Source: Myoxocephalus aenaeus
Lineage: Eukaryota; Chordata; Actinopteri; Perciformes; Cottidae
Assembly (NCBI GenBank): GCA_038501785.1
Contig: JBAMJR010000083.1
Coordinates: 754,501-818,500 of the forward strand
Direction: 5' to 3'
Length of the DNA stretch: 64,000 nucleotides
The notes beneath the pieces were generated by a model. That model did no database searches and had not been told where the DNA came from. It was given only the letters and a program-made list of their open reading frames with translations. Position 1 is the stretch's first letter. Every line of letters begins with the position of its first letter. This document shows positions 57,228-64,000 of this stretch, in pieces. A program made the translations under genes and the position numbers.

Positions 57228-57700
57228 GGGTCTACCTCATCCCCCCTACCCCCCTCTATTTCATCCCCTCTACCTCCCTCTACCTCATCCCCTCTACCTC
57301 ATAATTTCTACCTCTACCTCCATCTACCTCATCCCCTCTGCCTCATCCTCTCTACCTCATCCCCTCTACCTCATCATTTATACCTTATCCCCTCTACCTC
57401 ATCCCCTCTACACCATCCCCTCTGCCTCATCCTCTCTTCCTCAACCCCTCTACCTCATCATTTATACCTCATCCCCTCTACCTCATCCTCTCTACCTCAT
57501 AATTTCTACCTCATCCATCTGCCTCATCCTCTCTACCTCATCATTTCTACCTCATCATTTCTACCTTATCCCCTCTGCCTCATCATTTCTACATCATCCC
57601 CTCTGCCTCATCCTCTCTACCTCATCCCCTCTACCTCATCCTCTCTACCTTATCCCCTCTACCTCATCCCCTCTACCTCATGATTTCTACCTTATCCCCT
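57228..57700. repeat. CTACCTCATCCCCT minisatellite, left block
   Basis: Degenerate units of about 14-15 bp (TCTACCTCATCCCCTC, CTACCTCATCATTT). Same family as 58857-60630; a LINE fragment lies between. Confidence 0.93.
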
Positions 57701-57708
57701 CTATCCCC

Positions 57709-58862
57709 TTTGTACACACAATCATTGAGGAGGGAGTCAGGACTCATGCTCACACACCTGATTGCTAATAAGCCAGTTCTTCAGGCCGTGTTTAAAAGAG
57801 GGATATGTTCTGCTAGTGCGGATATGCAGAGGCAGAGCATTCCAGAGGTGTCCTGCTTTCACTGAGAGTGCAGACTGGCTAAAGGAACTTTTCCTAAAGG
57901 GGATGATACAGTCACCTCTCTCCACAGATCTGGTTTGTCTACCACTCTGCGTGTTTCGTTTGATAAATTCACCAAGTGGGGGAGGAGCCATATCATGAAG
58001 AACTTTAAAAACAAGACACATATAGGAGAATTTAGTGATGTTATCCCAGCTCAGGAGATTGTGTTTACTTAGAATTGCACAGTGGTGATAACTCCTGGGC
58101 TTTTTATCAAGTATTTTAAGAGCCTGCTTAAGGATTTGAATTGATTTTAGAGTTGTGCTGGTGGCTTGAGCCCAGCTGGTTAGGCAATAAGTCAAATATG
58201 GGATGATCATTGCATTAAAGTACAGCTTTGCAGTATCTATGATTAGATTGTTTCTTATGTACTTGAAATTAAACAAATGAAATCTGACAACTTTTGCCAC
58301 GTTTTTTACCTGCTTCTTAAAAGAAAGGTTTGAGTCGAGGTAAATACCTAGGTATTTATATTCAGGCACTATCTGGAGCCTCTCTTCAGAGACATAGACA
58401 TCCGGCTCAGGTGAGTTACATGCTGTCTTTGTGAAAAACATACAGACCCACTTTTTCACGTTTAGGTGTAAACAGGAATCTGAGAGCCATTTAGAGACAT
58501 TGACCATTGTATCGGTGAGTTTAAGTGCAGCCTGTTCTTTACTTTTTGCATGGACATAAATCACTGTGTCATCAGCGTACATTTGAATATCACATCCCTT
58601 ACAGACACTGGGGAGGTCATTTATATACAAACTGAATAATAATGGCCCCAAAATCGAACCCTGAGGGACACCCACTTCATATCCTAGCGCTGGCGATACA
58701 GCCTCACCCACTCTAACACACTGGGTTCTTCCCTCAAGGTAGGACTTCATCAGTGCTAGCGATTCAGCTGAGAAGTTGAAATGTGACATTTTCTTAATCA
58801 GGATATTGTGGTTAACAGTGTCGAAAGCCTTCCTGAGGTCAAGAAATACTGCTCCTACTACT
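57709..58862 (-). mobile_element. 5'-truncated non-LTR retrotransposon (LINE) inserted in the minisatellite
   Basis: An uninterrupted - strand frame runs from about 58862 (VFLDLRKAFDTVNHNILIKK) to the stop at 57737-57739. The ATG-initiated part is 350 aa (58789-57737). It includes VGVPQGSILGPLLFSLYIND, the catalytic MYADDTVIYV, the thumb region and a C-terminal segment ending in VCEHES, typical of the L2/CR1/jockey-like group. The endonuclease and RT N-terminus are missing. The frame is intact over more than 370 codons, so the insertion looks fairly young. Confidence 0.9.
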
Positions 58863-60630
58863 CCCCCTTTATCTATCTCATCCTCTCTACGTTATCCCCT
58901 CTACCTCATCCTCTCTATCTCATCATTTCTACCCCATCTATCTTATAGTTTCTACGTCAACCTCTCTACCTCATCCTCTCTACCTCGTCCTCTCTACCTC
59001 ATCCCCTCTATCTCATCCACCATACCTCATAATTTCTACCTCATCCACTCTACCTCATCCCCTCTATCTCATCCACTATACCTCATAATTTCTACCTCAT
59101 CCACTCTACCTCATAATTTCTACCTCATCCCCTCTACCTTATCCCCTCTACCTCATCATTTCTACCTCATCCTCTCTACCTTATCCCCTCTACCTTATCC
59201 TCTCTACCTCATCATTTCTACCTCATCATTTCTACCTCATCATTTCTACCTCATCCCCTCTACCTCATCATTTCTACCTCATCCCATCTGCCTCATCCTC
59301 TCTACCTTATCCCCTCTACCTCATCTCCTCTACCTCATAATTTATACCTTATCCCTCTACCTCACCCCCTCTGCCTCATCCCCTCTACCTCATCATTTCT
59401 ACCTCATCCTCTCTACCTTATCTCCTCTACCTCGTCCCCTCTACCTTATCCCCTCTACCTCATTTCTACCTCATCCCCTCTACCTCATCATTTCTACCTC
59501 ATCCTCTCTACCTTATCCCCTCTACCTCATCTCCTCTACCTCATCATCTCTACCTTATCCCCTCTACCTCATCCCCTCTACCTCATCCCCTCTACCTCAT
59601 AATTTCTACCTTATCCCCTCTACCTCATCCCCTCTACCTCATAAATTCTACTTTATCCACTCTACCTCATCCCCTCTATCTCATCATTTATACCTCATCC
59701 CCTCTATCTCATCCTCTCTACCTTATCCCCTCTACCACATCCTCTCTATCTCATCCTCTCTACCTTATCCCCTCTACCTCATCATCTCTACCTCATCCCC
59801 TCTACCTCAACCCTTTATCTCATCCTCTCTACCTCATCCCCTCTACCTCATCCTCTCTACCTCAACTTCTCTATCTCATCCTCTCTACCTTATCCCCTCT
59901 ACCTCATCCTCTCTACCTCATCATTTCTACTGTATCCCCTCTACCTCATCCCCTCTATCTCATAATTTCTACCCCATCCCATCCATCTTATCATTTCTAC
60001 CTCAACCTCTCTACCTCATCCCATCCTCTCTACCTCGTCCTCTCTATCTCATCCCCTCATATCTCATCCACTATACCTCATAATTTCTACCTCATCCACT
60101 CTACCTCATCATTTCTACCTCATCATTTCTACCTCATCCTCTCTAACTCATCCTCTCTACCTCATCCCCTCTATCTCATCCTCTCTACCTCATCCCCTAT
60201 ATCTCATAATTTCTACCTCATCCTCTCTACCTTATCCCCTCTACCTCATAATTTCTACCGTATCCCCTCTACCTCATAATTTCTACCTTATCCTCTCTAC
60301 CTCATCCCTGTATCTCATAATTTCTACCGTATCCCCTCTACCTCATAATTTCTACCTTATCCTCTCTACCTCATCCCTGTATCTCATTATTTCTACCGTA
60401 TCCCCTCTACCTCATAATTTCTACCTTATCATCTCTACCTCATAATTTCTACCTCATCCTCTCTACCTCATCCCCTCTACCTGATCCCCTCTACCTCATC
60501 ATTTCTACCTCATCTCCTCTACCTCATCATTTCTACCATATCCCTCTACCTCATCCCCTCTACCTCATCCCCATTACCTCATCATTTCTACCTCATCCTC
60601 TCTACCTCATCCCCTCTACCTCATCCCCTG
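58857..60630. repeat. CTACCTCATCCCCT minisatellite, right block
   Basis: About 120 degenerate units of 13-16 bp (ATCCCCTCTACCTC, ATAATTTCTACCTC, ATCCTCTCTACCTT). It gives a long low-complexity + frame (58776-60083) which is not a gene. Confidence 0.95.
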
Positions 60631-61975
60631 CTCCCTACCCTTCACCTGCTGACCCCTGCTCCCTACCCTTCACCTGCTAACCCCTGCTCCATATCCTTCA
60701 CCTGCTAACCCCTGCTCCCTACCCTTCACCTGCTAACCCCTGCTCCCTACCCTTCACCTGCTAACCCCTGCTCCATATCCTTCACCTGCTAACCCCTGCT
60801 CCATATCCTTCACCTGCTAACCCCTGCTCCCTACCCTTCACCTGCTAACCCCTGCTCCCTACCCTTCACCTGCTAACCCCTGCTCCATACCCGTCACCTG
60901 CTAACCCCTGCTCCATACCCTTCACCTGCTAACCCCTGCTCCATACCCGTCACCTGCTAACCCCTGCTCCATACCCGTCACCTGCTAACCCCTGCTCCAT
61001 ACCCGTCACCTGCTAACCCCTGCTCCATACCCTTCACCTGCTAACCCCTGCTCCATACCCTTCACCTGCTAACCCCTGCTCCATACCCGTCACCTGCTAA
61101 CCCCTGCTCCATACCCTTCACCTGCTAACCCCTGCTCCATATCCTTCACCTGCTAACCCCTGCTCCCTACCCTTCACCTGCTAACCCCTGCTCCATACCC
61201 TTCACCTGCTAACCCCTGCTCCATATCCTTCACCTGCTAACCCCTGCTCCATACCCTTCACCTGCTAACCCCTGCTCCCTACCCTTCACCTGCTAACCCC
61301 TGCTCCCTACCCTTCACCTGCTAACCCCTGCTCCCTACCCTTCACCTGCTAACCCCTGCTCCATACCCTTCACCTGCTAACCCCTGCTCCATACCCTTCA
61401 CCTGCTAACCCCTGCTCCATACCCTTCACCTGCTAACCCCTGCTCCATATCCTTCACCTGCTAACCCCTGCTCCCTACCCTTCACCTGATAACCCCTGCT
61501 CCCTACCCTTCACCTGCTAACCCCTGCTCCCTACCCTTCACCTGATAACCCCTGCTCCATACCCTTCACCTGCTAACCCCTGCTCCCTACCCTTCACCTG
61601 CTAACCCCTGCTCCCTACCCTTCACCTGATAACCCCTGCTCCCTACCCTTCACCTGCTAACCCCTGCTCCCTACCCTTCACCTGATAACCCCTGCTCCAT
61701 ATCCTTCACCTGTTAACCCCTGCTCCATATCCTTCACCTGCTAACCCCTGCTCCCTACCCTTCACCTGATAACCCCTGCTCCCTACCCTTCACCTGCTAA
61801 CCCCTGCTCCCTACCCTTCACCTGATAACCCCTGCTCCATATCCTTCACCTGCTAACCCCTGCTCCATACCCTTCACCTGTTAACCCCTGCTCCATATCC
61901 TTCACCTGCTAACCCCTGCTCCCTACCCTTCACCTGCTAACCCCTGCTCCATACCCTTCACCTGCTAACCCCTGC
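60630..61975. repeat. 28-bp minisatellite, about 48 copies
   Basis: Regular units CCCTGCTCCATACCCTTCAC then CTGCTAAC, with switches CATAC/CTAC/CATAT, CTTCAC/CGTCAC and CTGCTAA/CTGATAA. Confidence 0.97.
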
Positions 61976-62108
61976 ACCTATCCTCCACTATGACTCATTC
62001 CACACAGCCTGTTTGTTTGCTTTGTCTTTCGATTTTTTGTTTTGTTCTGTCTCATGTCCCCAGTGTAAAGCGTCTTTGAGTATCTAGTGTAGCGCTATAT
62101 AAGGTTGA

Positions 62109-62140
<32 letters not shown>
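61976..62140 (+). mobile_element. Non-LTR retrotransposon tail with (ATT)n
   Basis: GTAAAGCGTCTTTGAGTATC then TAGTGTAGCGCTATATAAGG and an (ATT)n run of about 30 bp, the usual form of a fish LINE/SINE 3' end. It lies about 300 bp before the set start codon. Confidence 0.65.
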
Positions 62141-62432
62141 AGTGAACTAGCGCGTCCATTGGACAGCGACAGATTGGAATTGAACGCACTGCCTGTATCT
62201 TTAAGGTGCAGTGTCGTCCTCCCGCCACAGGAGGCAGTGCAGCGCTATACGTGTGTTCTCCGACAGAGCGCCACAGAGAGAAACAAGCGTGCGAAGCTGC
62301 GCTCATCCCTCCTTGTCGTGGGCTCCAAGACACGCACTCTATGTAAGGTGGAAGTAACTTTATCCTCCAGAGAAGAGTTAGAAACCACTCGGAATACACA
62401 TCTGGTCAAAGGTGTCGCGACGAACCAGAACC
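62141..62432 (+). promoter_or_regulatory. Putative set promoter and 5' leader
   Basis: Moderately CpG-rich sequence with two inverted CCAAT boxes (CCATTGGAC, AGATTGGAAT) directly upstream of the set ATG. No TATA box at a sensible position. Position-based inference. Confidence 0.4.

Positions 62433-64000
<1,568 letters not shown>

Noticed and set aside
58776..60083. 435-codon + frame rich in Ser, Leu and Pro
   Set aside because: It is a translation of the CTACCTCATCCCCT minisatellite with no complexity or start context.
60630..61975. CRISPR-like or telomere-like 28-bp array containing CTAACCCC
   Set aside because: CTAACCCCTGCTCC recalls the telomeric CCCTAA motif but the unit is 28 bp without tandem CCCTAA; ordinary minisatellite.

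Overview
This window is vertebrate nuclear DNA, almost certainly from a teleost (probably percomorph) fish. It contains intron-rich orthologues of vertebrate genes, fish-type DNA transposons (hAT and PIF/Harbinger), L2/CR1-type LINEs with a tRNA-derived SINE, and an extreme load of minisatellites. It is not prokaryotic: there are no operons, no CRISPR array and no compact gene packing.

Five protein-coding genes can be rebuilt exon by exon from reading frame, splice sites and family resemblance. (1) The 3' half of an SLC25A25-type ATP-Mg/Pi mitochondrial carrier, + strand, 3223-6995. (2) A complete uap1l1-like UDP-N-acetylhexosamine pyrophosphorylase, + strand, nine exons, 12205-21009, 506 aa. 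(3) A complete zdhhc12-like palmitoyltransferase, + strand, five exons, 23644-27195, 269 aa. (4) A complete pkn3-like protein kinase N, - strand, 22 exons, 55798-34386, 911 aa. (5) The first three coding exons of set (the I2PP2A/TAF-I histone chaperone), + strand, from 62433, running off the right edge. From what is known of the human genome, all five have counterparts on 9q34, so this looks like a conserved block. zdhhc12 and pkn3 converge; pkn3 and set are divergent, with their start codons about 6.6 kb apart. The proteins do not form one pathway; the link is synteny.

Tandem repeats occupy roughly 25 kb (about 40%). The main arrays are at 1-2425, 7757-9290, 9717-11806, 12600-13140, 14222-15011, 17398-19950, 24880-26531, 27197-28185, 29643-33722, 36250-37260, 50625-53503, 57228-57700 plus 58857-60630, 60630-61975 and 62843-63240. 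Because many units lack stop codons, these arrays produce very long but spurious open frames (for example 1204 aa and 645 aa).

The least ordinary feature is where arrays sit relative to splice sites. Several begin at or end on an exon boundary and copy splice-site-like sequence: the uap1l1 exon 7 donor, the uap1l1 exon 9 acceptor (six upstream decoys), the zdhhc12 exon 4 donor, the pkn3 exon 2 donor, and a run of CAG/GTGAGC donor-like units just upstream of the pkn3 start codon. Other splice sites of zdhhc12 and pkn3 lie inside (GT)n or (AC)n tracts. The window also has a series of near-perfect short-loop palindromes, an hAT element with an 8-bp target duplication, two Harbinger-type elements (one with a decayed SANT/Myb-like gene), a LINE and a SINE that share a 3' tail, and a LINE inserted into a minisatellite.
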